Assembly (NCBI GenBank): GCA_965242845.1
Contig: CBDETC010000003.1
Span: 124,001 to 188,000, forward strand
Direction: 5' to 3'
Length of the DNA stretch: 64,000 nucleotides
Source of the DNA: RHLJ01 sp965242845
Lineage (GTDB): Bacteria; Bacteroidota; Rhodothermia; Balneolales; Balneolaceae
Of the stretch, positions 24,244-32,409 are shown one piece after another (position 1 is the first letter of the stretch; each line of letters starts with the position of its first letter). Under the pieces are notes generated by a model that saw only the letters and a program-made list of their open reading frames with translations, had not been told where the DNA came from and did not search any database. The position numbers were made by a program, and so were the translations under genes.

Positions 24244-24701
24244 TCTTTGTTCTCTTTTTGGATGAAACCCATCCCCGATAGGCTTGCTCGGCAAACTATA
24301 TCGCCTGCCTCATTAGTCATCTTCACTTCACTTTTAAATTTACCATGCCGAAAATAGCTTTTTTTACCCGAAACCGTAACTTTTTCTCCTGGATATACTG
24401 GTTTTAAAAAAGTAGCATCAGAATTAGAAAACCATTGTACGTATTTATTTTTTGCTTCAGGATCATCTTTCAAAAGAAAGAAAATAGAGTGACAAACTAA
24501 AGCTACTTGGGCGCAACACTCCGTTAAGATAACACCCGGTGTAACGGGGTTTCCTTCAAAATGCCCAGCGTAGAAATATTCATCTTCTTTGAACGTGTAT
24601 TCTCCTGTAATGGAGTCATCATTTACTTCCAAAATCTTATCAACAAAACGAAAAGGTTCTTTTTGAGGAAGCAAAGAAAGGATTCGATCTTTTACGCGCA
24701 T
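24240..24701 (-). CDS. 3-hydroxyacyl-ACP dehydratase (hotdog fold, FabZ/FabA-like)
   Basis: A 153-residue hotdog-fold protein with the catalytic segment A-G-H-F-E-G-N-P-V-T-P-G (His47) followed by E61 in L-T-E-C-C-A-Q. This order matches FabZ/FabA dehydratases, which remove water from 3-hydroxyacyl-ACP. With the ketosynthase, enoyl reductase and ACP next to it, it forms a dedicated chain-elongation set; no ketoreductase gene is present, so a housekeeping FabG must be used or the SDR must cover that step. Translation is coupled to both neighbours (2-base gap upstream, overlap downstream). Confidence 0.9.
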   Translation of the reverse strand: MRVKDRILSLLPQKEPFRFVDKILEVNDDSITGEYTFKEDEYFYAGHFEGNPVTPGVILTECCAQVALVCHSIFFLLKDDPEAKNKYVQWFSNSDATFLKPVYPGEKVTVSGKKSYFRHGKFKSEVKMTNEAGDIVCRASLSGMGFIQKENKD

Positions 24702-24703
24702 AT

Positions 24704-25573
24704 TTATACCAAATTTTCTCCACCGTCAGCGACGATAGTTGTTCCGTTTATCCAGTTCGCCTCCTCTTTACATAACAGATATATGACATTGGCTACATCC
24801 TCAGGGGTAGTTAACCGTTTGTTTGGGTTTCGTTCTTTACTAAAAAATGCAAGGAACTCACTTCCAGGGATCATTCTAAAGCTTTGTGTTTCAGTAACGC
24901 CGGCTTGAATCAGATTCGAAGTAATTTTTTTTGATGCGAGTTCGATAGCCATGTATTTGATTAGGCTTTCGAGTACGGTTTTTGCTGCACTAACTGCTGC
25001 ATAACTGCCCCATACTTTTTTATCCCCTTCGCTAGTAAGCCCAATAATTCGGCTATGTTCAGCAAAGAGGTTATGTTCCAACAATTCATTTACCCAGGTA
25101 TGCAAGCTCAAGGCCATAGAGTGAAGGGTGAGATCAAAATCTGTAAGTGATAATGCTCCAGCAGGAGAACCAGTATTTTTAAGTTCAAAGAACTTTGAGA
25201 TTTCCTCGTGTTCGGTGAAAGACTCTACATCTTCAATATTCTTGAAAAGGGGCTTAAGGTTCCCGCGGGCAATTGAATGAAGTATCAGGTGTACTTGTCC
25301 TTCTTCTTGCTTCAAGTGATTACTGATTTCTTCAACCATTTCTTTTATAGAAGAAGAATCTACTCCATCTTTATTGAAGGATAGCAACTGTATTCCAGAA
25401 GCACGAAGCTCGTTAAAAACTTTCTCGGCTGAATCTGCCTGAGATTTTCGATCCTTATGAACAATGATAAGATTTAGGCCATGACCAGCAAGTTTTTTTG
25501 CACTAGCTAAGCCCATTCCGCTGGAGCCGCCAAGTATAATTCCCCATTTATTTTTCCCGATAAAGTCACTCAT
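24704..25573 (-). CDS. Enoyl-ACP reductase-like SDR (FabI type)
   Basis: A 289-residue Rossmann SDR. The cofactor site reads G-G-S-S-G-M-G, and the segment L-H-S-I-A-R-G is like FabI. The catalytic pair is Y191 and K198 with six residues between them, the FabI spacing rather than the Y-x3-K of classical SDRs. It should reduce enoyl-ACP at the end of each elongation round. Insertions around residues 115-140 make it longer than typical FabI (about 260), so a special substrate is possible. It sits 2 bases upstream of the dehydratase gene and 1 base after the acyltransferase stop. Confidence 0.85.
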   Translation of the reverse strand: MSDFIGKNKWGIILGGSSGMGLASAKKLAGHGLNLIIVHKDRKSQADSAEKVFNELRASGIQLLSFNKDGVDSSSIKEMVEEISNHLKQEEGQVHLILHSIARGNLKPLFKNIEDVESFTEHEEISKFFELKNTGSPAGALSLTDFDLTLHSMALSLHTWVNELLEHNLFAEHSRIIGLTSEGDKKVWGSYAAVSAAKTVLESLIKYMAIELASKKITSNLIQAGVTETQSFRMIPGSEFLAFFSKERNPNKRLTTPEDVANVIYLLCKEEANWINGTTIVADGGENLV

Positions 25574-25574
25574 T

Positions 25575-26702
25575 CTAAAACTCCTTTATAAAACACTGAC
25601 GCCTTTTTCGTATCTCGATATCTTTATCGCCTACTTTGGGAGAATAAAACATATTCTTAGATGGTGTATTAGTTTTAAGAATAGGATTGGTATAAAATAT
25701 TTTTCCACCATTTTTCTTGAAGTTATTATATATCTCAAAAAAGAGAAGTCGGGTAACTCCAAGTTTAGCGTATTCTGGCTCAACACTAATCAGATATAAA
25801 TCCAGTTCCTCATCACTTTTAAATGCTCTTAGGAGTTGTATCCATCCAAATGGAAGTAGTCTACCCCTATTTTTTTGGAGCGCCTTTGAAAATGAGGGTA
25901 ATCCTATCCCAAAACCTACCAATTTTCCGTCTTTGAGGATCATTTTGAAATACTCTGTACGCACTAACTTCAAGTATTTATCAATGTAGTATTTGATCTG
26001 CTGATCGGATAGCTTATAAAAGCCATAAAGATCAGCATAAGTCTTATTGATCAAACCAAACATTTCCTGACCATGCTTGAGGTAATGTTTTTGCCTTGTT
26101 GCATTTAGGATTTCAAAACCGAAGCGCTCTTTTATAAAACTGGTGCGTCGATGTGCTTTTTCATCAAACTCGAAGGATATATTCCCAGTCAGTTCTACCC
26201 ATTCCGCAACTGTGGAATATCCAAGTTTTTCCAGGTGTTTAGGGTAGTAGTCATAATTATAGGTAGTGGCCATAGTAGCCATCGAATCAAAGCCCTCAAC
26301 CAACATTCCCTGAGGATCCATGTCACTTAACCCTAAAGGACCATGAACTCCAACCAGCCCCTGCTCTTTCGCCCAATTTTCAACTGTTCTGATTAAAGCT
26401 GTACATACCTCGTCATCATCAATGAAATCGATCCAGCCAAATCGAGCGAGCTTTTTCTCCTCAACTTCTGCATTGATTAAAATTCCAGCTATTCTTCCGG
26501 CAACTTTTCCATCTTTATAGGCCAGCCAGTATGTTGCTGATGCATGTTCAAATGCAGGGTTTTTCTTTTTTGACAGGGTCTCCTTTTCGTCCATTAAAAT
26601 AGGAGGAACCCAAAATGCACTGTCTTTATAAAGTTCAAATGGAAACCGAATGAACTTCTTTAAGTCTGAGGATGACGAAACTGCCTTAACAGATACACTC
26701 AT
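25575..26702 (-). CDS. GNAT-type N-acyltransferase (bacterial ceramide-synthase-like)
   Basis: A 375-residue soluble protein with an N-terminal F-I-R-F-P-F-E-L-Y-K-D-S-x-x-W-V-P-P motif and an A-G-R-I-A-G-I GNAT core segment, plus a second GNAT-like half (E-L-D-L-Y-L-I-S-V-E-P-E-Y). This large GNAT family is widespread in Bacteroidota. From memory, the bacterial ceramide synthase described in Caulobacter is a GNAT-like protein of this general kind, but I could not align them. In an operon with an ACP and acyl-chain enzymes, and near a serine-palmitoyltransferase-type gene, an N-acylation of a long-chain base is a reasonable inference. An N-acyl amino-acid lipid synthase is the alternative. 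Confidence 0.8.
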   Translation of the reverse strand: MSVSVKAVSSSSDLKKFIRFPFELYKDSAFWVPPILMDEKETLSKKKNPAFEHASATYWLAYKDGKVAGRIAGILINAEVEEKKLARFGWIDFIDDDEVCTALIRTVENWAKEQGLVGVHGPLGLSDMDPQGMLVEGFDSMATMATTYNYDYYPKHLEKLGYSTVAEWVELTGNISFEFDEKAHRRTSFIKERFGFEILNATRQKHYLKHGQEMFGLINKTYADLYGFYKLSDQQIKYYIDKYLKLVRTEYFKMILKDGKLVGFGIGLPSFSKALQKNRGRLLPFGWIQLLRAFKSDEELDLYLISVEPEYAKLGVTRLLFFEIYNNFKKNGGKIFYTNPILKTNTPSKNMFYSPKVGDKDIEIRKRRQCFIKEF

Positions 26703-26705
26703 ACA

Positions 26706-27845
26706 CTATGTATAGTCGATTTTATATCCATCTCCTTGCCAACTTACTGAACGATTTATTACAAATGAAATCGGAAGGAAAAGAAAGATAAAAAACGTGT
26801 ACAAATAGATGATAGGGATATAGCGGAGAAGGCGCTTTTCTTTAATAATCATCTTCTCAATAACAATGATGCTGGCTTCGGCTACAAACTTGGATACTAA
26901 AGCGATGAGCGCCGCAGTAGGACTGATAAATAACCCAAGAATGATGGCAATCATGAACAGGAAACTAAAGCCAAATACAATGCTCAATCCTAATGCATAG
27001 GTCCAGCCCTGTTCATAGCCGCCTCGTATCCATCGTCGTTGCTGGCTCAATAGCTTCTTAAATGTTTCCAGTGGATACATTCTAACCGTTGTTTCCAGGT
27101 TATTATGCGCAAGTGCTTTGTACCCTGCGTTCACGGACATCATAAAAATGGCGAGGTCCTCAGCCACATGAAATTCTGCTTTTTCCAGTCCCCCGGCTCC
27201 TTCATAGATGGATCTTCGTACTGCCATATTTGGGCCTACGCATATAAATCCTGCTCCATAACCAGCTGCCCCGAAAGCAAAAGGAGTGGTATATCCCCAA
27301 CCCATTTTTTCTAATATGGATACTAAATCATGCTCTTTTACAGTCATCATTCCGGCGATAGTACCAGTTTTCTCGTGCACTCCTGTAAGCATTTTTTTGA
27401 GCCATTGAGGATGTACTTCAGCATCAGCATCAGTAATAAACAACCATTCTCCTGTCGCATGTTTTGCTGCCAATGAAATCCCTCTGGCTTTAGCTTTTAG
27501 ATGAGTTTCATATCCTTCCGTACTAAGCATATGAACATGGTCATGGCCTTCAATTTCTCTTGCTATAACTTCTGCAGTGCTATCCGTTGACTGATCATCA
27601 ACCAACCAGATTTCAAGCTTTTCTTTTGGGTAATCAAGGTTGATCAGAGATTGAATACAAGTGGCGAAAGCGGCTTCTTCATTTTTCCCTGAAACAAGTA
27701 TCGAAACGGTAGGCCATTCTTCAGGTTCTTTTCGTTTTCGGACTCTGACATGGAGAAGAATTTGCCCTATTGCAACGATAAAGATGAGAACAAAAAAATA
27801 AAGGCCACTACTGATGATTAAATAGAGACTTAATGCGTCTGCCAT
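26706..27845 (-). CDS. Membrane glycosyltransferase, GT2 family
   Basis: A 379-residue protein: one N-terminal transmembrane helix, a GT2 catalytic domain and two to three C-terminal helices. Catalytic signatures are S-I-L-V-S-G-K-N-E-E, V-D-D-Q-S-T-D, the D-x-D region T-D-A-D-A-E-V and Q-Q-R-R-W of processive or lipid-linked GT2 enzymes. It is the first gene of the lipid operon, 3 bases from the acyltransferase gene. It may add a sugar to the lipid made by the operon, as in glycosylceramide synthesis (inference). No clear promoter element was found in the 141-base gap before it. Confidence 0.88.
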   Translation of the reverse strand: MADALSLYLIISSGLYFFVLIFIVAIGQILLHVRVRKRKEPEEWPTVSILVSGKNEEAAFATCIQSLINLDYPKEKLEIWLVDDQSTDSTAEVIAREIEGHDHVHMLSTEGYETHLKAKARGISLAAKHATGEWLFITDADAEVHPQWLKKMLTGVHEKTGTIAGMMTVKEHDLVSILEKMGWGYTTPFAFGAAGYGAGFICVGPNMAVRRSIYEGAGGLEKAEFHVAEDLAIFMMSVNAGYKALAHNNLETTVRMYPLETFKKLLSQQRRWIRGGYEQGWTYALGLSIVFGFSFLFMIAIILGLFISPTAALIALVSKFVAEASIIVIEKMIIKEKRLLRYIPIIYLYTFFIFLFLPISFVINRSVSWQGDGYKIDYT

Positions 27846-27986
27846 GGAGTTAATTAGGTTTTAAGGAAAATAGGGATTGCTCTAAATTGATGCTGAGCCA
27901 AAACAGCGATGATTCGAATAGAATAAATCAATGAGAAATACAGTATTCAAATAGATAGCTTTTCACCGTTATTATTAGCTCTTGTT

Positions 27987-28586
27987 ATGAAAAAACTATT
28001 TTCAAAATGGTGGATCTATCCACTTTTGATATTATTTGTGTACTTAATTGCCTTCCCTTTTTTCTTCAGGAATCCAGAATACCCTCTCTTTTTTGAAGTC
28101 TATTCCCGGTTTAATGGCACACTGGAGCACCAGGCCATTGATAGCAATAAAGAACAGTTGGTGCAGAATTTTGAGTCAGTAGTTGTTGGTAGTAAAGCGC
28201 CGGATTTTACCTTAACTACTTTAGGTGGTGAAGACATTAGCCTGTCCGACCTGGAAGGGAAAAAAGTGTTCCTAACATTTTGGGCCTCATGGTGTCCTAC
28301 ATGTCGCAGGGAGAATAATACTCTGTCTACATTTTATGAAGAATACAGGAAGCAAGGATTTGAAATTCTGGGTGTATCCTTAGATCGAAGCAGAACAAAT
28401 TGGGAAAAAGCTGTTGAGAAAGATGGAATTACCTGGCTTCAGGTTTCTGATCTGATGGGTGTTGACTCACCTGTAGCTATACAATATGGAGTGTATGGAA
28501 CTCCTACAACTTTTTTAATTGATAGTGCTGGGGTGGTATTGGGTAAGGATATAGAAGCAGAGAACCTGGAAGCCCTATTGAGATAG
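27987..28586 (+). CDS. TlpA/ResA-like thiol:disulfide oxidoreductase
   Basis: A 199-residue protein with one N-terminal membrane anchor and a thioredoxin-fold domain facing the periplasm. The active site is W-C-P-T-C in F-W-A-S-W-C-P-T-C-R, and the cis-proline segment is Y-G-T-P-T-T-F. It is a likely reductant for cytochrome maturation or other periplasmic thiols. Its last 12 bases overlap the convergent DUF4442 gene, so the two 3' ends share DNA. Confidence 0.9.
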   Translation: MKKLFSKWWIYPLLILFVYLIAFPFFFRNPEYPLFFEVYSRFNGTLEHQAIDSNKEQLVQNFESVVVGSKAPDFTLTTLGGEDISLSDLEGKKVFLTFWASWCPTCRRENNTLSTFYEEYRKQGFEILGVSLDRSRTNWEKAVEKDGITWLQVSDLMGVDSPVAIQYGVYGTPTTFLIDSAGVVLGKDIEAENLEALLR

Positions 28587-29093
28587 CCTCTTTTGTTTGT
28601 AGTGGGCTTTGTCTGCGATATACAGTTTCTTTTTTACTTCGCAGAAGACCGTTTCTCCCTCTTTATCTGTGAGCTTTGTAGTCTTAATAATTTCGATTTC
28701 TTTTTCAGCAGCAACTCTTGTCCTTATCTCATTCAGTTCTTCAGTAGAATAAGTAAATGATGCATATAGGGTTTTCCTTGCTGGCCTCAGGAAGTTTATC
28801 TCTGCTGACTTATCCCATACAATAAAAGTATCGTCCAGAAGATTCATTAGCTGTACCATTGGAAAGGGGTCGACAGCTGAAAACATGCTTCCGCCAAAGA
28901 TTGAGCTAACATAGTTTCTGTTTTTGTAGCTAATGGGAACCTTTATCCTGATTTCCAGCAGGTCCTTTGATACAAAAGTTATCCTTCCAGTACTCCTTCG
29001 GTACATTGGGGATAAATTAAATCCATATTTGAATAGAAGGTGAGGGCTTATAACCCTTGCACCAAATCGGGCAAGTTTTTGATAAACCGACAT
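28575..29093 (-). CDS. DUF4442 hotdog-fold protein
   Basis: A 172-residue protein of the DUF4442 family, a hotdog-fold group related to acyl-thioesterases. Seen are I-F-G-G-S-M-F-S-A-V-D-P in the position of the hotdog helix and a basic C-terminus. It is the last gene of the five-gene Kef/UBP/kinase/TrxR-like operon, only 3 bases after the previous stop. It may hydrolyse acyl thioesters, but no catalytic residue can be named. Confidence 0.82.
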   Translation of the reverse strand: MSVYQKLARFGARVISPHLLFKYGFNLSPMYRRSTGRITFVSKDLLEIRIKVPISYKNRNYVSSIFGGSMFSAVDPFPMVQLMNLLDDTFIVWDKSAEINFLRPARKTLYASFTYSTEELNEIRTRVAAEKEIEIIKTTKLTDKEGETVFCEVKKKLYIADKAHYKQKRLSQ

Positions 29094-29096
29094 GTA

Positions 29097-30764
29097 CTAC
29101 AGGTTTGAATCAGCCAGGTATTCATGTACATATTTGATACTCATGGCCCCTTCGCCTACTGCAGAAGCTACTCGGTTCATTGCGCCGGCCCGAACATCGC
29201 CAGCTGCAAAGATTCCAGGAGAGCATGTTTCAAGGAGATAAGGTTGCCGGTCAAGTTTCCAGACTTTAGCAAATTCATCATATTTGGCTAAATCCCTACC
29301 AGTTTCAATAAAACCACGCTCATTTTTAATGATGTCGGCCTTAATCCAGTCAGTATATGGCCTCGCCCCTATGAAAATGAATAATCCATCTGCGGGGACT
29401 TCTTTTTCGGAATTTTCCTGTCCGTTTTTCAGCACTACCTTCTGAAGATTCCCTTCTCCACATGCTTCAATAATCTCGGTTTCTCCCAGTACTTCGATAT
29501 TCTCGGTACCATCAATCTGGTCAATTAGATAAGAAGACATACTTGATACTAGCGAATCCTTACGGATACAGATGTGCACATTTTTTGCAAAGGTTGACAG
29601 ATACATTGCTGCCTGACCAGCTGAGTTTCCTCCTCCTACGATGTAAACCTGTTTGTCTTTAAAAGCATGTGCTTCAGTCATAGCTGCACCGTAGTAAATT
29701 CCTGCACCTGTAAAATCAGAAACGCCTTTACTTTCCAGCATTCTGTAATTAACGCCTGTTGTTACTACTACCGCTTTCGCATTAATAGAGCTCCCATCTC
29801 CAAGCTTGACGGTCTTGTACTGGTCATTAACCTCAATTTCAGTTACCTCTTGTGGCGATAAAAACTCGATTCCAAAGCGTGTTGCCTGAGTAATCGCACG
29901 TCGCGCTAAATCGGAACCACTTAAGCCTTTTGGAAAGCCCAGGTAATTTTCAATTCTTGAACTGGTTCCAGCCTGGCCTCCTGGCGCTCTTTTTTCGATT
30001 AGCAAGGTCTTTAGTCCTTCAGAACCTCCATATACGGCCGCTGCTAACCCAGCTGGTCCGGCGCCGATAATAGCCACATCATAAATTGTTTCAGATGCCG
30101 TAGGGTTTCGTCCCAGCTTATTTGCAATCTGTATAGGTGTCGGCTGAGTTAAATGGGTTCCATCTTCAAAAAAGATAGCGGGGAGTTCCTTAAGCTCGAT
30201 GCCATGTTCTTCGACCAATTCTGTGGCTTTATCACTGGTCTCAATATCCAGCCAACGATAGGGAATCAGGTTGCCGGATAAGTAATCCTTTATAGTATGA
30301 GACTTGGGAGAGTACTGGTAACCAACGAGTTTAATTCCTTGAAATTCAGGTTTGAAGTTTGCCTGCCATTCATCAATCAGATCGTCTAATACAGGGAACA
30401 GTTTCTCTTCAGGAGGGTCCCATGGCTTAAGTAAATAGTAATCTAGTTGAACATCATTAATTGCTTTAATGGCGGCGTTTGTATCCGAATAAGCGGTGAG
30501 AAGAACTCTCTTCGCTTCGGGAAAGGTTTTCTTTGCTTGTTCCAGGAAATCTACCCCGATCATTTCCGGCATTCTTTGATCGGAAAGAAAGAGTGCGACC
30601 GTCTCGCCTTGCTTTTTGAGCTCAGGAAGACTTTCAAGTGCTTCTTTAGGAGAGTTGGTACTAAGAATTCTAAAGTCGCTTCGATAATTACTCCTCAAGT
30701 CGCGCTGTACAGCCCTTAGTACCTGGGGATCATCATCTATGGCAAATAGTATCGGTTTTTTCAT
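29097..30764 (-). CDS. Receiver / glutaredoxin-like / thioredoxin-reductase-like fusion
   Basis: A 555-residue three-part protein. Residues 1-125 are a response-regulator receiver (I-D-D-D acidic pocket, phospho-acceptor in L-S-D-Q-R-M-P, T-A-Y and K-P-W). Residues about 140-215 are a glutaredoxin-like segment with S-P-K-S-H where a Cys pair would be. Residues about 225-550 are a two-domain FAD/NAD(P) oxidoreductase (G-A-G-P-A-G-L-A-A-A for FAD, G-G-G-N-S-A-G-Q-A-A for NAD(P)H, and C-terminal G-I-F-A-A-G-D-V). The thioredoxin-reductase C-x-x-C is absent; its position reads I-Y-Y-G-A. It overlaps the kinase gene by ATGA, so the kinase probably phosphorylates this receiver. Confidence 0.92.
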   Translation of the reverse strand: MKKPILFAIDDDPQVLRAVQRDLRSNYRSDFRILSTNSPKEALESLPELKKQGETVALFLSDQRMPEMIGVDFLEQAKKTFPEAKRVLLTAYSDTNAAIKAINDVQLDYYLLKPWDPPEEKLFPVLDDLIDEWQANFKPEFQGIKLVGYQYSPKSHTIKDYLSGNLIPYRWLDIETSDKATELVEEHGIELKELPAIFFEDGTHLTQPTPIQIANKLGRNPTASETIYDVAIIGAGPAGLAAAVYGGSEGLKTLLIEKRAPGGQAGTSSRIENYLGFPKGLSGSDLARRAITQATRFGIEFLSPQEVTEIEVNDQYKTVKLGDGSSINAKAVVVTTGVNYRMLESKGVSDFTGAGIYYGAAMTEAHAFKDKQVYIVGGGNSAGQAAMYLSTFAKNVHICIRKDSLVSSMSSYLIDQIDGTENIEVLGETEIIEACGEGNLQKVVLKNGQENSEKEVPADGLFIFIGARPYTDWIKADIIKNERGFIETGRDLAKYDEFAKVWKLDRQPYLLETCSPGIFAAGDVRAGAMNRVASAVGEGAMSIKYVHEYLADSNL

Positions 30765-32149
30765 GAAAGTGGGAAACAGAGTTCGAAGGTAGTATCACCT
30801 GGTTGAGAAGTTACTTTTATACTGCCGTTATGTTTATCAATGATTTTATGCACAACGTCCAGTCCCAGGCCGGTTCCTTTACCTACATCTTTGGTAGTAA
30901 AGAATGGATCAAATATTTTGTTCTGAACATCTTCTGGGATTCCTGCACCATTATCATTAAAGTGCAAAATCAGGTCTCCATTCTTAGTAAAAGCTGAGAT
31001 ACTGATTTTTCCGCCATTCTCTAGTGCGTCGATTGCATTATCCAGCAAATTGGTCCATACCTGGTTGAGTTCACTTACATAACCGCAAAATTCTGGCAGG
31101 CCTTCAGGAACATCGATATCGTAGACGATATTCTTCTGCTTGGCTTTATGATTGAGCATGGTGATGGTGCTCTTAAACATTTTCTTGAGATCAACGGCCT
31201 CCTTATCAGAACCCCGATCCATATGCGAGTAGGTTTTAACCGAAGAAATCAGGTCCGAAATACGAGTGGCTGCATCTTCAATTTCTTCTACCATTTTTTC
31301 TGTAGTCAATACATTTGCGATCCAGCCAAGAACAGGGGAAAGGTACTCCTCAGTAACATGCTCAAGCACAAACTCCAGATCATTCGTATTAAAGCAATAT
31401 TCAGCAAAGGTTTCGGCATACTCAAATCCCTCATCAACACCATGGTCTTCCATCCAGTCCGTTAGATCATCTTCTAAGGCAGTGCGCTCCATCAGACCTT
31501 GCTGGTTTGACGAACCTTTATCAGCCTTTCTGAAAACAAGATCATTTACAGCGTCAACTTGTTCATCATTCATCTTGATATGCATAACTGCTTTGAACTT
31601 GTCTGGGCTTGCTTTTAAGCCTTTCTTAAGCTCGGTAGCACTTCGCACCATAGCTGAAGCCGGATTGTTTAGCTCGTGCGCTAACCCAGCTGAAAGCTTG
31701 CCTAGAGCTACTAACTTCTCATTCTGCTGTTGCTGGGTAGTAAAGCTTCTGATCCGGTCAGAAAGAGAGTGGACGAATACTGATACCAGTTCGTATCGTT
31801 TTGTGATTTCCTTGAAAGTACTTTCATGGGTTCTTAGCAGTGTACATTCTTCCAGAACAGTCATAAAAGCGGCAGAAGATTGCATTCTTGAGAAAGGTAA
31901 TTTTCCTGAGATATCTCCTTTTTCAAAATGAGCTAAAGGGCTGAATTGACTTCCTCTTTTGATCTGAGCCCGGAGAGTGCCATCAAAAATGATGAATAAC
32001 CCGTCAATCTCGTCCCCGGGTTTCACAATTACTTCATCCGGCTGATACACACAAAGTTCGGAGACAGAAGCAAACCACCGTAGCTGGTCTTCAGGTACAT
32101 TCTCAAAAGCGGGGTTTTGTTGAAGTGATGAAACAATAAAGTCTTCCAT
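30761..32149 (-). CDS. Cyclic-nucleotide-binding-domain sensor histidine kinase
   Basis: A 462-residue soluble kinase. Residues about 15-130 form a CRP-type cNMP-binding domain (E-V-I-V-K-P-G-D-E-I-D-G-L-F-I-I beta-roll start). Residues about 145-250 include the phospho-acceptor His in A-G-L-A-H-E-L-N-N-P. Residues about 340-460 are the ATPase domain, with N-L-L-D-N-A-I-D-A-L, G-A-G-I-P and G-T-G-L-G-L-D-V-V. There are no transmembrane helices, so it senses a cytosolic ligand. It is coupled by 1- and 4-base overlaps to the UBP and receiver-TrxR genes. Confidence 0.92.
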   Translation of the reverse strand: MEDFIVSSLQQNPAFENVPEDQLRWFASVSELCVYQPDEVIVKPGDEIDGLFIIFDGTLRAQIKRGSQFSPLAHFEKGDISGKLPFSRMQSSAAFMTVLEECTLLRTHESTFKEITKRYELVSVFVHSLSDRIRSFTTQQQQNEKLVALGKLSAGLAHELNNPASAMVRSATELKKGLKASPDKFKAVMHIKMNDEQVDAVNDLVFRKADKGSSNQQGLMERTALEDDLTDWMEDHGVDEGFEYAETFAEYCFNTNDLEFVLEHVTEEYLSPVLGWIANVLTTEKMVEEIEDAATRISDLISSVKTYSHMDRGSDKEAVDLKKMFKSTITMLNHKAKQKNIVYDIDVPEGLPEFCGYVSELNQVWTNLLDNAIDALENGGKISISAFTKNGDLILHFNDNGAGIPEDVQNKIFDPFFTTKDVGKGTGLGLDVVHKIIDKHNGSIKVTSQPGDTTFELCFPLS

Positions 32150-32409
32150 TAAGCCTCCAGCATTTCTTTATGAATAAAACAATAACGCCAGTTTTCTCCT
32201 GGCTCAACAGATCGAATGATCGGATGCCCAGTTCTAAAATAATGTTTCCGGGCATGTTTATTCTTAGAACTATCACAGCAGCCAATGTATCCACAGGTCA
32301 TACACATTCTTAGGTGAACCCAGGTGTCTCCCTGTTTCACACAGTCCTCACACTGAAGTTCTCCAGTTGGTTCTGTGATTTTAATCATTTGCTCGTGTTC
32401 GCAGCTCAT
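32149..32409 (-). CDS. UBP-type zinc-finger protein
   Basis: An 86-residue protein that is essentially one UBP-type (ubiquitin-hydrolase) zinc finger. The Cys/His ligands are arranged as C-x-x-C (20, 23), C-M-T-C-G-Y-I-G-C-C (35-44), then H-A-R-K-H and G-H-P-I, and it ends in G-E-N-W-R-Y-C-F-I-H. In eukaryotes this finger binds the C-terminal Gly-Gly of ubiquitin; bacteria lack ubiquitin, so it may bind another free C-terminus or the kinase. It is fused by TAATG overlaps to both neighbours, so it is made together with them. Confidence 0.9.
   Translation of the reverse strand: MSCEHEQMIKITEPTGELQCEDCVKQGDTWVHLRMCMTCGYIGCCDSSKNKHARKHYFRTGHPIIRSVEPGENWRYCFIHKEMLEA

Noticed and set aside
31266..31931. 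221-residue plus-strand frame
   Set aside because: Antisense to the cNMP-domain histidine kinase; Ser-rich shadow composition and no motif.
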